Source: Sphingobium terrigena (GTDB taxonomy: Bacteria; Pseudomonadota; Alphaproteobacteria; Sphingomonadales; Sphingomonadaceae). Taken from it: a DNA stretch of 64,000 nucleotides. Each line of letters starts with the position of its first letter. The stretch's first letter is position 1. Made by a program: the position numbers and the translations under genes. The stretch covers positions 206,911-270,910 of the forward strand of contig NZ_QVRA01000002.1 of the NCBI RefSeq assembly GCF_003591655.1. The letters run 5' to 3'. Shown here in pieces: positions 33,073 through 41,982 of the stretch. The notes beneath the pieces were generated by a model, which worked only from the letters and a program-made list of their open reading frames with translations, had not been told where the DNA came from and made no database searches.

Positions 33073-34041
33073 CTATAGCAGCAGGCGGCGCGCGGACGGA
33101 CAGGCGATAATCGCGCGCCACAACAGGTACGGCACGATCAGCGCAATCGCCAGCAACCACATCTTGCCCAGATAAGGCGAGAGATAGTGGATGAAGGCCA
33201 CATGCAGATACATGATGACCAGCGACGCCCGGCCTAGCGACGCCAGCGGTGCGGCATAGGGTGCGATGCGGCGGGCGATGGCAACGATCAGCAGCGATGT
33301 CGCGATCGCCGACCCGATCGACAATAGCGGCCAGCCATAATCGGCAACCTTCATGTTGAGCGTGGGGAACCACCCTGCCAGACCCACCAACGACAGCAGC
33401 CCCAGCGGCCCGATCATGCCCCAGTGCCACCGGACCCGCGCCCATGCCGCTCCTGTCCAGAGCAACACAAACGCCATCGGCACCGCGAGCAACCCCAATG
33501 GCGACGCCTGCGTCATCCAGCCGAGCGCATAAGCCGCCCCCGTCACCGGAACCAGCAACAGCGCCCAGCGCCGGTCGAACGGATCGGGCCAGCGGCCCAG
33601 CGCCATGTTGAACAGGATGCGCGCGACCATCAGGCAGGGGACGAACCAGAAGATCGTATAAGGTCCGCGCAGCCAGAAGCCGCCCAGCAAGATGGGCAGC
33701 AGATCGCCCGGCCATTGGTGGAAAATCGGCCGCCCGCCCTTCATCGGCTCGATCATCTGATCCGCGACGATCAGCAGTGTCAGGAAAATCGCATAGGGCC
33801 GCATCTGGCTGACCAGCTGGCGGCGGGTGAAACGCCCGACCGGCTGCGGCCGCGACAGCATCCCCGACAATATGAAAAACAGCGGCATGTGAAAGCTGTA
33901 GAGCGCATCGCGCACCGGCCCGCGCGTCCACACATGGCCGATCACGACGGCAAGGATGCCGATACCGCGCGCAACATCGACCCAATCGAGCCGGTCGCCC
34001 GCTTCCTGATCGATCGTCCCCCTATGCTCCATCGCCTCCAC
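33073..34041 (-). CDS. Acyltransferase 3 family membrane protein
   Basis: A 322-residue integral membrane acyltransferase with about ten hydrophobic helices. The N-terminal RLDWVDVARGIGILAVVIGHVW carries the family's conserved Arg and His, followed by FHMPLFFILSGML. Members O-acetylate surface sugars or other envelope molecules. The start is uncertain: GTG 34041 is given, and ATG 34032 has GGAGG only 2 nt upstream. The stop lies 3 bp from that of aguB; the genes converge. Confidence 0.85.
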   Translation of the reverse strand: MEAMEHRGTIDQEAGDRLDWVDVARGIGILAVVIGHVWTRGPVRDALYSFHMPLFFILSGMLSRPQPVGRFTRRQLVSQMRPYAIFLTLLIVADQMIEPMKGGRPIFHQWPGDLLPILLGGFWLRGPYTIFWFVPCLMVARILFNMALGRWPDPFDRRWALLLVPVTGAAYALGWMTQASPLGLLAVPMAFVLLWTGAAWARVRWHWGMIGPLGLLSLVGLAGWFPTLNMKVADYGWPLLSIGSAIATSLLIVAIARRIAPYAAPLASLGRASLVIMYLHVAFIHYLSPYLGKMWLLAIALIVPYLLWRAIIACPSARRLLL

Positions 34042-34068
34042 GCCCTATAGGACGGGACGCGCGCGTCA

Positions 34069-34785
34069 ATGCGCCCCTGCCCTGTTTCCCGATCGGACCC
34101 CTATCCCTTGGCCCTGCTTACCGACCATGTCCTCTTCATCGATGGCGAGGCCATCATTCTCGACAAGCCCGCCGGCCTGCCGGTCGATGCCCCGCGCGAC
34201 GGGTCGATTGCGCTCGAAAATCACCTGCAATCGCTGACCTTCGGCTTTGCCCGCTGGCCGCTGCCGGTCCACCGGCTGGACCGAGACACCAGCGGCTGCC
34301 TGCTGCTCGCCCGCAATCCCAAGGCGCACAAGCGCTTCGCCGGCGCGTTCGAGGCCGGGACGGTCGCGAAACGCTATGTCGCGGTCGTTGACGGGGTGCC
34401 AGCCGAAGAAAGCGGCACGATCGAACTGTCCCTGTCCAAGATCAGCAGCGCGAGCGAAGGCTGGCGCATGATCCCGGCCAAGGCGGGCAAGGTCGCCGTC
34501 ACCCATTGGCGCAAGGTCGCGGAGAAAGACGGCCGCGCGCTGATCGCCTTCACGCCCCAGACCGGGCGCACCCACCAGATCCGCGTCCATGCGCTGCACG
34601 GCCTGGGCTTCGGCATCGTCGGCGATCCGGTCTATGGCGAAGGCGGCGTGCCGATGTTGCTGCACAGCCGTTTCCTCAGCATCCCGCGCGGCGAAAAGCC
34701 AGCGGCGGAGGCGACCGCGCCGCTGCCCGCCACCTTTGCCGACGCCGGATTCGGGCAAGCGCTGCTGGACGAAGCTGGGCTTTGA
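34069..34785 (+). CDS. RluA-family pseudouridine synthase
   Basis: A 238-residue RNA pseudouridine synthase. The catalytic motif HRLDRDTSGCLLLA (Asp at the centre) is near residue 66, with family segments IILDKPAGLPV, TGRTHQIRVHAL and GDPVYGEGG. No S4 RNA-binding domain is present, so the target could be tRNA (TruC or RluA type) or rRNA. The first 17 residues are atypical, and a start at a later codon is possible. It is followed closely by arfB, another translation gene. Confidence 0.88.
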   Translation: MRPCPVSRSDPYPLALLTDHVLFIDGEAIILDKPAGLPVDAPRDGSIALENHLQSLTFGFARWPLPVHRLDRDTSGCLLLARNPKAHKRFAGAFEAGTVAKRYVAVVDGVPAEESGTIELSLSKISSASEGWRMIPAKAGKVAVTHWRKVAEKDGRALIAFTPQTGRTHQIRVHALHGLGFGIVGDPVYGEGGVPMLLHSRFLSIPRGEKPAAEATAPLPATFADAGFGQALLDEAGL

Positions 34786-34815
34786 CCGGCGCGGTCGAGC
34801 GGATACAGTCGCGCC

Positions 34816-35241
34816 ATGGTCGCCATCGCCATCACCCGCTCCATCGCCATCGATAGCGACGAGATTGTCGAAACCTATACCCGCGCGTCGGGTCCGGGCG
34901 GCCAGCATGTCAACACGACCGACAGCGCCGTGCTGCTGCGCTTCGACGTCGCCAACTCGCCTGGCCTGCCCGATGCCGTGAAAAACAGGCTGGTTGACCT
35001 CGCAGGATCGCGGATGACGCGCGAAGGCGTGCTGATCCTGCGCAGCGAAGGGGCGCGGTCGCAACTGCTCAACCGGCAGGATGTCCGCGACCGCCTGATC
35101 GCTCTGATCCGCGAAGCCACCATCGTCCCCAAAAAACGCCGCCCGACCAAACCGACCAAAGCCTCGCAAAAGCGCCGGGTAGAGGGCAAGGTCAAGCGTG
35201 CCAGCGTCAAGCAGGGGCGCGGCAAGGTGCGGGTGGAGTAA
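34816..35241 (+). CDS. arfB: Alternative ribosome-rescue factor ArfB (peptidyl-tRNA hydrolase)
   Basis: A 141-residue release-factor-like protein that frees stalled ribosomes by hydrolysing peptidyl-tRNA. The GGQ motif is in SGPGGQHVNTTDSAV. The C-terminal tail is rich in Lys/Arg (KKRRPTKPTKASQKRR...), as needed to enter the empty mRNA channel. No codon-recognition domain is present, which separates it from RF1/RF2. Confidence 0.93.
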   Translation: MVAIAITRSIAIDSDEIVETYTRASGPGGQHVNTTDSAVLLRFDVANSPGLPDAVKNRLVDLAGSRMTREGVLILRSEGARSQLLNRQDVRDRLIALIREATIVPKKRRPTKPTKASQKRRVEGKVKRASVKQGRGKVRVE

Positions 35242-35327
35242 GCATCTCCTCCCAACCATCGCACGTCGTTTACGAATTAACCATATTTGCCTGTCTAGAT
35301 GCAGCGTCGCATCCCGCGCGCGCAGCT

Positions 35328-36569
35328 ATGGATCGGTTGAATATGGGTCACTCGCCGCAGAATATCAGCATCCCGTCAACAATGACATTAACGCCGCTCC
35401 GACTGCTGCTGCTCTGGCTCGGCGCAACGTTTCTGGGCGCAGTGCTGATCCTCTCCGACTTGCTGCAACTGGACGGACTACGCCTGACCCAAGCGCGGCT
35501 GATCATCGGTCGTGATTTTCTGAACGTCTGGTCCGGTGGGCATCTCGCGCTTCAGGGGCAGTTGGCGACGCTCTATGATTATCAGGGCTACATGGCGTGG
35601 CAGGCGTCGATATTCGGGCCGCTCGACTCCTATAACTATTCTTATCCACCCCACAGCCTGTTTCTGGCCATGCCCTTTGCAATGCTACCCTATCCGCTGG
35701 CGCTGGCGATCTGGACGCTGCTGGGGGCGGCATTTTTCATGTGGGCAGCGCGCCCCTATTTGCCCGATACCCTGTCGCTGGCCCATGCGATCCTGACCCC
35801 CGCCGCAATCATCAATATCTGGTGGGGGCACTATGGATTTGTTATTGGTGGCCTTTGGCTACTTTACTTCCACTATCTGGATCGCTCTCCCGGCCGCAGC
35901 GGGGTCGTGGCAGGACTGTTGACGCTCAAACCCCATCTGGGACTGCTGATCGCGCTGACCATGCTGGGCCGCAAACAGTTGCGCCCGATCCTGATTGCCA
36001 GCGCTGTGGCACTGAGCCTGATCGGCCTCAGCATCCTCATTTTTGGCGGCGATCTGTGGCGGACATGGCTGGTCGAAACGTCCGCGCTCCAGACCCGGAT
36101 CATGACCGCGCCGGGTCCAAAATTCTATTATTTCATGATGCCATCCGCCTATATCGCGCTGCGCGAAGCCCCCACCGCCCTCGCTTTCATGGTCCAGACC
36201 GCATTCGCTATCGCGGCGCTGGCACTGTTCTGGAAGGCGCGGGATGCACGGGCGCAGGATCTGGCGTTCGTAAGCGCGTCGGCCACGGCTGTCATCATGC
36301 CCTATATCTTCAACTATGACCTGACCGTATGCAGCCTTGGCTTTGCCATATTGCTGTTCGGACGATGGGGGGCGTTGACGACAGGGGAAAAACTGGCGCT
36401 CTGGTTCGCCTTCGCCGCCCCCCTGCTGGTCATGGCCTTCAACCCGATCGGGCCAGTGGCGCTGCTGGCCGGGCTGTTCGTCCAGATGCGCCATGCGACG
36501 GGGCGGAACGGCGAACCGATCGCGCCAAGCTTTGGTTGGCAAACGTGGCAGGAACGCGCGCACAACTGA
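35328..36569 (+). CDS. DUF2029/GT87-type polytopic membrane glycosyltransferase
   Basis: A 413-residue protein with about ten membrane helices. The segment GRDFLNVWSGGHLALQGQLATLYD carries the acidic residue after the first helix, and YSYPPHSLFLAMPFAMLPYPLAL plus LTLKPHLGLLIAL match GT87 proteins, which use polyprenyl-phosphate sugars to glycosylate envelope glycans. The sugar and acceptor are unknown. The start could be 35328 or an internal ATG at 35343 or 35382. Confidence 0.8.
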   Translation: MDRLNMGHSPQNISIPSTMTLTPLRLLLLWLGATFLGAVLILSDLLQLDGLRLTQARLIIGRDFLNVWSGGHLALQGQLATLYDYQGYMAWQASIFGPLDSYNYSYPPHSLFLAMPFAMLPYPLALAIWTLLGAAFFMWAARPYLPDTLSLAHAILTPAAIINIWWGHYGFVIGGLWLLYFHYLDRSPGRSGVVAGLLTLKPHLGLLIALTMLGRKQLRPILIASAVALSLIGLSILIFGGDLWRTWLVETSALQTRIMTAPGPKFYYFMMPSAYIALREAPTALAFMVQTAFAIAALALFWKARDARAQDLAFVSASATAVIMPYIFNYDLTVCSLGFAILLFGRWGALTTGEKLALWFAFAAPLLVMAFNPIGPVALLAGLFVQMRHATGRNGEPIAPSFGWQTWQERAHN

Positions 36570-36615
36570 TTATCACCCTCTGGCCCTGCCCCGCCACCGC
36601 GCCTATATCCGCGTC

Positions 36616-37101
36616 ATGTATGATTTTGCCCCCACCGATACTGCCGACAAGGCGGCGCTCTACGCTGACCTGCTTCTTGCCGCCGGAGCGCTTACGCGGG
36701 ACGAGCCGGACCATGTCGCCAACATGGCCAATACAGCGGCGCTGATCTGGCAATATCTGCCTGACCTCAACTGGGCGGGCTTCTATCGCATGGTCGATGG
36801 CGAACTGGTGCTGGGACCGTTTCAGGGCAAGCCCGCCTGCATCCGCATTCCGCTGGGGCGCGGCGTGTGCGGCACGGCGGCAGCGACGGGGCAGACGCAA
36901 CTGGTCGCGGACGTCCATGCCTTTCCCGGTCACATCGCCTGCGATGCGGCCAGTGCGTCGGAAATCGTCGTGCCGGTCATGGTCGATGGCCAGTTGATCG
37001 GCGTGCTGGATCTGGACAGTCCTCGCCCTGCTCGCTTCGACTCGGATGACGCGCGGGGGCTGGAGGCGCTCATCGCGCGGGTCGCGCCGCGAATCGGCTG
37101 A
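36616..37101 (+). CDS. msrC: Free methionine-(R)-sulfoxide reductase, GAF domain
   Basis: A 161-residue single GAF-domain protein that reduces free methionine-R-sulfoxide. The family pattern is clear: NWAGFYRMVDGELVLGPFQGKPACIRIPLGRGVCGTAA and HIACDAASASEIVVPV, giving the three Cys used in catalysis. The ATG at 36616 is chosen because the upstream extension overlaps the GT87-type gene and is not family-like. It lies 46 bp after that gene. Confidence 0.93.
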   Translation: MYDFAPTDTADKAALYADLLLAAGALTRDEPDHVANMANTAALIWQYLPDLNWAGFYRMVDGELVLGPFQGKPACIRIPLGRGVCGTAAATGQTQLVADVHAFPGHIACDAASASEIVVPVMVDGQLIGVLDLDSPRPARFDSDDARGLEALIARVAPRIG

Positions 37102-37264
37102 GGCGTTAACCCTCTTTCCCGCCACGACGGCGCATTCCGCCCCGTTTCGGGACAGGATTTAACCCTCCCACTCATGGATAGGCGGGGATCGCCATGCTAA
37201 ACAGAGCGTTAGCATTTTGACCCGCTGGCGCTTCCCCGCCACGGGAAAACAGGGAGCGTTAACC

Positions 37265-38353
37265 ATGCGGACATCCGGCCTTCTCCTTCTGGGCGCGAGC
37301 ATTGCGCTGGCGGGCGCGGCCAGCCCGGCACTGGCGGGCAGCGGCCCGGCGATGGGCCATGGCACGACCGGCGGCTGGTCCGGCGGCGGATGGAAGGGCG
37401 GCGGTCGGCCGATGACCCACGCACCCCGACCGGGCATGAACTGGAATGGTGGCCACCGTTGGGGACCACGCCAAAATGGTCGCTGGTATGCGGGCTGGCG
37501 CGCGCCGGGTGGCTGGAACGGCTATCAGCGCCCGGTCTATGGCTATGTTCTGCCGCGCTACTGGGTCAGTCCCTCCTATTATATCGGCAATTACGGGGCC
37601 TATGGCCTGCCAGCCCCTGCCGCAGGCTATGGCTGGTCGCGCTATTATGACGATGCGGTCATGACCGACCGTTATGGCCGGGTCTATGACAGCCGCTACA
37701 ATGTCGCGTGGGACCGTTATGAAGGCGGCTATGGCGATGATGGCTATTATGACGATCGTGATGCGTATCGTCGCCCCGACAATGGCCTTGGCGGCGCGGC
37801 CATCGGCGCTGTGGTCGGCGGCGTTGCGGGCAATCGCATTGCGGGGCGCGGCAATCGCACCGCTGGCACGCTGATCGGCGCAGGTGTCGGCGCGATTGCC
37901 GGTGCCGTGATCGACAAGGCCGAGGATGCCCCACGCCGCGGCGCTGCGCCGCCGCCGCGTCGTCCCGGTGCTGGCTATGATTATGGCTATGGCTATGCCG
38001 ACGACAGCGTCACCACCCAGAATGACTATGAAGGGCGCTGGACCGGCACCTGGACGACCGCCGATGGCAAGCGCACCAGTGGCACCTATGAGGGCCGGTT
38101 CGAGGGCGAAGTGCGCGGCGCGGGCGTTGATTATGACGCGCCAGCCTATACAGGCCAGCCACACTGGGCGCAGGGTCCGGCGCATGTCACCACCCAGGGC
38201 GGCGGCTATGTGTCGGGCGGCTATTATTACCCAGCGCCGATCGTGACCACAGTGACGATCGAACCTGCGGTGACGACAACGACCACCACGACCTATGTCA
38301 CCCAGCGCGTCGGCTATCGCAAGCCAGCGCGCCGGGCGTGCCGCTGCAAATAA
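37265..38353 (+). CDS. Exported RcnB-like protein with glycine-zipper segment
   Basis: A 362-residue secreted protein: signal peptide (LLLLGASIALAGAASPALA), a Gly/Trp-rich stretch, an RcnB-like domain (VLPRYWVSPSYYIGNYGAYGLPAPAAGYGW...DRYGRVYD), then a glycine zipper (GAAIGAVVGGVAGNRIAGR...GAGVGAIAGAVID, about 177-217) and a Tyr/Thr-rich C-terminus ending in two Cys (RRACRCK). RcnB is a periplasmic protein in nickel/cobalt homeostasis, and glycine zippers insert in or span membranes. The fusion suggests an envelope-associated role. GGGAG precedes the ATG. Confidence 0.8.
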   Translation: MRTSGLLLLGASIALAGAASPALAGSGPAMGHGTTGGWSGGGWKGGGRPMTHAPRPGMNWNGGHRWGPRQNGRWYAGWRAPGGWNGYQRPVYGYVLPRYWVSPSYYIGNYGAYGLPAPAAGYGWSRYYDDAVMTDRYGRVYDSRYNVAWDRYEGGYGDDGYYDDRDAYRRPDNGLGGAAIGAVVGGVAGNRIAGRGNRTAGTLIGAGVGAIAGAVIDKAEDAPRRGAAPPPRRPGAGYDYGYGYADDSVTTQNDYEGRWTGTWTTADGKRTSGTYEGRFEGEVRGAGVDYDAPAYTGQPHWAQGPAHVTTQGGGYVSGGYYYPAPIVTTVTIEPAVTTTTTTTYVTQRVGYRKPARRACRCK

Positions 38354-38374
38354 GCGTTTAAGGGCGACAGATCA

Positions 38375-38405
38375 GGGCCGCGCCTTGCAAGGGGCGCGGC
38401 CTTTT
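38375..38405 (+). terminator. Rho-independent terminator
   Basis: Stem GGCCGCGCC (38376-38384) / GGCGCGGCC (38393-38401) followed by TTTT. It ends the RcnB-like transcript just before the converging PAS-GGDEF-EAL stop. Confidence 0.85.
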
Positions 38406-38407
38406 CA

Positions 38408-40903
38408 TTATGCCTTGGGCGGCGTGATAACGGCAAAAGGCTGCGGGCGGCCCAGGTGAAAGCCCTGGCCGATGGTGCAGCCATGGGCGAGCAGCCGGTC
38501 GGCCTGCGCCGCACTTTCCACCCCTTCCGCGACGACATCCATGCCGAAACTGCCGCCCAGCTTGACGATGGCGTCGACGATCGCCGCGTCGCCTGCATCC
38601 TGTTCGATGTTGGACACAAAGCTGCGATCGATCTTCAATATATCGACCGGATATTGTTTCAGGTGACTCAGCGACGCAAAGCCGGTGCCGAAATCATCCA
38701 GCGCAATGCGCACTCCCGCGTCTGAAAAATGCCGCAACACGCGCCCGACCTGCCCCGCACCCCGGCCCAGGAAAACAGTCTCGGTCACCTCTATTTCCAG
38801 ATGCTCCGGCGGCACGGCGAACAAAGCGAGTTGCTCAAGCACCCGTTCGGCGAAATCGTCGCGAGCGAAATCGGCGGCGGAGGCGTTGATCGCGACCCGA
38901 CCGGGATCATACCCGCCCTGCAACCAGTTGCGCACATCGCGTAACACCGCGTCCAGCATCTGCCCCGTCAGCGCGACGGCGATTTCAGCGTCCTCAAAAC
39001 CCGCCGCTATGCTGCCCGGCAATTGCAGTCCCAAACGCGGATGGTGCCAGCGCAACAGCGCTTCATAACCCAGAACCCGGCCACTGCGCAGATCGACCTT
39101 GGGTTGATAATAGGGGGTGACCAAGCGATCGGCGATGATCTTCCTTGCCATGCCGATCATCGAACTGCGCTGCTGGGCCTGCGCCCGCAGGTCGGAATGG
39201 AACAGGGTCAGGCGGCCACGTCCAGACGCTTTCGACGCATAGAGCGCCAGGTCGGCCGCCTTGAGCAGATCCGCCGCCCGGTCGCCATGATCGCCGAACA
39301 GCGCGCCACCAATGCTGACCCCGCAATCGATCGACCGGCCATTATGGACATGGGGTATGCGCAGGCTTTCGATCAGCTTGGCGCACCACGCCTCCAGCGC
39401 TGCGCCTTCGGTCAATGACGGCGCGATCAGGCCGAATTCGTCGCCCCCCAACCGCCCCAGCACCGCGTCAGACGGCGCAATGGCGGCAAGGCACCTGGCA
39501 AAGGCGCAAAGCAGGGCGTCCCCCGCATCATGGCCCAGCGAATCATTGGTCCGCTTGAGATTGTCAATGTCGAGCAGCAACAGGCCAAAGCGGTCGCCGG
39601 TGCGCGCCTGTCGTTCGGCCATCTCGTCCAGCGTCGCCTGCCATAGGGCGCGGTTAGGCAGGCGGGTCATGGGGTCATGCGTGGCGGCCCAGCGGATGCG
39701 ATCCTCCACGTCCCGCTGTTCGGTGACATCCAGAAAGGTGACGATGACGCGCAGCGCCCGTCCCGATTCCGATCGCGTGGTCCAGCCGCTGCTTCTGATC
39801 CAGCGCAAGGCACCATCATTGGCGCGGTGGACCCGCAGCGTCGCCTCGAAATGCGGCGGCACGGCACCGGCTGCCACAGCGTCCAGCATGACACGCAGCG
39901 TTTCGCGATCGTCGGGATGGACCAGCGAAAGTGCCAGTTCGCTGGTCGCCGGCTGATCCTCGCTCAGACCCAGCATTGCGCGAAATTCGGCCGACCAGCG
40001 ACGCACACCAGTCGTCGCATCGAAATCCCATATACCCAGCCTTGCTGCCTGCACGGCCAAACGAGAGCGCTCCTCGCTCTCTGCAAGCGCGTGCTGGGCG
40101 AGCTTTTGTGCGTGGACATCCTCCAGCGTGCCATACCAGCGGACAATCTGTCCCTGCGCATCGCGCCGCGCCGATGCGCGTGCGCGCATCCAGCGATAGC
40201 CGCCGTCGCACAACCGAATGCGATAGTCGACATCGACCGGCGCGCCGGACTCCAGATGCGCGCTCCATATGGCGATGGTGCGGGTCAGGTCATCGGGGTG
40301 GAGCGCGGCAAGCCAGCCCGTCCCCAGCGCCTGCTCTGCCGTCATGCCTGTCAGGTTCAGCCAGAGCGGCCCCACTTCCTCGATCGCGCCATCGGGTCCG
40401 GCTGTCCATGGCACTTGCGGGCTGAGTTCGACCGACCAGCGATAATGTTCGCGGCTTTCGGCCAGCGCCCGTTCCAGTGCGCGCGCTTCGCGATCTTGGC
40501 GGTCATGTATGTCCTCGACCGTACCATAATAGCGAACAAGACCATCTGTGCCGGTCATCCGTAGCAGTCGGACCAGACACCAGCGCCGCTGTCCGTCGGC
40601 ACCCAGCAGGCGCACTGTCAGGGGCGGTGGCTGTTCATCCGCAATCGCGGCCTTCAGCAGGGTGCGGCGATCTGTGCGGTCCAGCAAAGTGCGCCATTCC
40701 CGACCACCTGGGCTACCATCCTGATCGGTCGACAATATCCGGCCCCGCGCATCGGCAATCCAGCGCGAAAGCGACGGCGACAGATGGTCAAAGACCGGCG
40801 AAAAGAGAAGTTCGTTTCGATATGGTAATGGATTATCGACACGTTGACCGTTTTCCAGCACCCGCCGGAAGTCGTCAAATCGGCGTTCAGCAAAACGATC
40901 CAT
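38408..40903 (-). CDS. PAS-GGDEF-EAL cyclic-di-GMP signalling protein
   Basis: An 831-residue cytoplasmic protein without membrane helices. Three PAS/PAC repeats (about residues 30-150, 155-275 and 280-400) sense an unknown ligand. The GGDEF domain keeps RLGGDEF intact, and the EAL domain keeps YEALLRWHHP, DDFGTG and KIDRSFV, so both synthesis and breakdown of c-di-GMP are possible. No clear RxxD inhibitory site precedes GGDEF. Given the large exopolysaccharide locus nearby, it may influence matrix production, but the link is only inferred. Confidence 0.92.
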   Translation of the reverse strand: MDRFAERRFDDFRRVLENGQRVDNPLPYRNELLFSPVFDHLSPSLSRWIADARGRILSTDQDGSPGGREWRTLLDRTDRRTLLKAAIADEQPPPLTVRLLGADGQRRWCLVRLLRMTGTDGLVRYYGTVEDIHDRQDREARALERALAESREHYRWSVELSPQVPWTAGPDGAIEEVGPLWLNLTGMTAEQALGTGWLAALHPDDLTRTIAIWSAHLESGAPVDVDYRIRLCDGGYRWMRARASARRDAQGQIVRWYGTLEDVHAQKLAQHALAESEERSRLAVQAARLGIWDFDATTGVRRWSAEFRAMLGLSEDQPATSELALSLVHPDDRETLRVMLDAVAAGAVPPHFEATLRVHRANDGALRWIRSSGWTTRSESGRALRVIVTFLDVTEQRDVEDRIRWAATHDPMTRLPNRALWQATLDEMAERQARTGDRFGLLLLDIDNLKRTNDSLGHDAGDALLCAFARCLAAIAPSDAVLGRLGGDEFGLIAPSLTEGAALEAWCAKLIESLRIPHVHNGRSIDCGVSIGGALFGDHGDRAADLLKAADLALYASKASGRGRLTLFHSDLRAQAQQRSSMIGMARKIIADRLVTPYYQPKVDLRSGRVLGYEALLRWHHPRLGLQLPGSIAAGFEDAEIAVALTGQMLDAVLRDVRNWLQGGYDPGRVAINASAADFARDDFAERVLEQLALFAVPPEHLEIEVTETVFLGRGAGQVGRVLRHFSDAGVRIALDDFGTGFASLSHLKQYPVDILKIDRSFVSNIEQDAGDAAIVDAIVKLGGSFGMDVVAEGVESAAQADRLLAHGCTIGQGFHLGRPQPFAVITPPKA

Positions 40904-41049
40904 CGCCAGCCCCCGCCCATGTCGCCGTCATCGCGTTCATCACGGCAGGACTATCGAAGAAAGTTAAACAACCTCCCCACACTCCTGTCATTTTGGTCGG
41001 ATTTACTTGGCACGGGCGGAAAGTGCCGGAAATCCATGTAATCAGGCTG

Positions 41050-41868
41050 CTATTTGCGAAACATGCTCACCAGTTCGACTGGCAGCGGGGGTTCATCCCG
41101 CTGGGCCACGTCGCGAATAGCCTGATCCTGCTCTTGCGGGTCGAACCGGACCCAACCAGCCCGGCTCAATTTTTCAAGCGGGCGATAGCGGACCTTATAT
41201 TGCATCCGCTGTGACCCATCGACCCAATAGCCCAGATACACATAGGGCAGCCCCGCTGCCGAAGCGCGCAGGATATGGTCCATGATGATGAAATTGCCCA
41301 GCCCCGGACGATTGTCCAACTCAGTGTCGAAGAAGCTGTAGATCATCGACAGGCCGTCGCCCTGCCGGTCGGTCAGGCAGGCACCGACCAGCTTGCCGAC
41401 GCGCCCGTCGATGCCGGGTTCGCGATACTCGACGATATGGCTGTCGACCGGGGTCTGTTCGACCATGTCGGCAAAATCCATCTCGTCCATCTCGGTCATC
41501 CCGCCGCCGGGGTGCCGCGCCGACAGATAGCGCTGGAGCAGCGCATATTGCTCCTCGGTCGACCAGGGCTTGCAGGCGGTGACGGTCAGGTCGCTGTTGC
41601 GACGGATCAGCTTGCGCTGGGTCGCGTTGGGGCGAAATTCGCCCGCGACGACCCGCACCGACACGCAGGCGGAACAGTCGGCGCAACTGGGGCGATAGGC
41701 GACATTCTGGCTGCGGCGAAAGCCGATACGGCCCAGCGCGTCGTTAAGTTCAGCCGCATTGTCCCCGTTCAGCTCGGTAAACACCTTCCGCTCGCTCCGC
41801 CCCGGCAGATAGGGGCAGGGCGATGGATTGGTCACGAAGAAACGAGGAAAACGAAAGGGTGCAGTCAC
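41050..41868 (-). CDS. bpt: Aspartate/glutamate leucyltransferase (N-end rule)
   Basis: A 272-residue aminoacyl-tRNA-protein transferase that adds Leu to proteins with N-terminal Asp or Glu, marking them for ClpAP. It has the N-terminal Cys cluster ([23 protein letters not shown]) and the late YVYLGYWV and KVRYRPLE segments of the Ate1/Bpt family. The start is GTG at 41868; the resulting N-terminus ([10 protein letters not shown]) matches relatives. Confidence 0.92.
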   Translation of the reverse strand: MTAPFRFPRFFVTNPSPCPYLPGRSERKVFTELNGDNAAELNDALGRIGFRRSQNVAYRPSCADCSACVSVRVVAGEFRPNATQRKLIRRNSDLTVTACKPWSTEEQYALLQRYLSARHPGGGMTEMDEMDFADMVEQTPVDSHIVEYREPGIDGRVGKLVGACLTDRQGDGLSMIYSFFDTELDNRPGLGNFIIMDHILRASAAGLPYVYLGYWVDGSQRMQYKVRYRPLEKLSRAGWVRFDPQEQDQAIRDVAQRDEPPLPVELVSMFRK

Positions 41869-41982
41869 TCTCCAATATCCCCTTCGTGGCGGCGGCGCGG
41901 GTGGATCATGTCCCGACTATGCCGCCGCCATGCGCCCATGAAAAGAGCGTTTACCATGAAAAGTTAACAGAAGGTTCCCACA

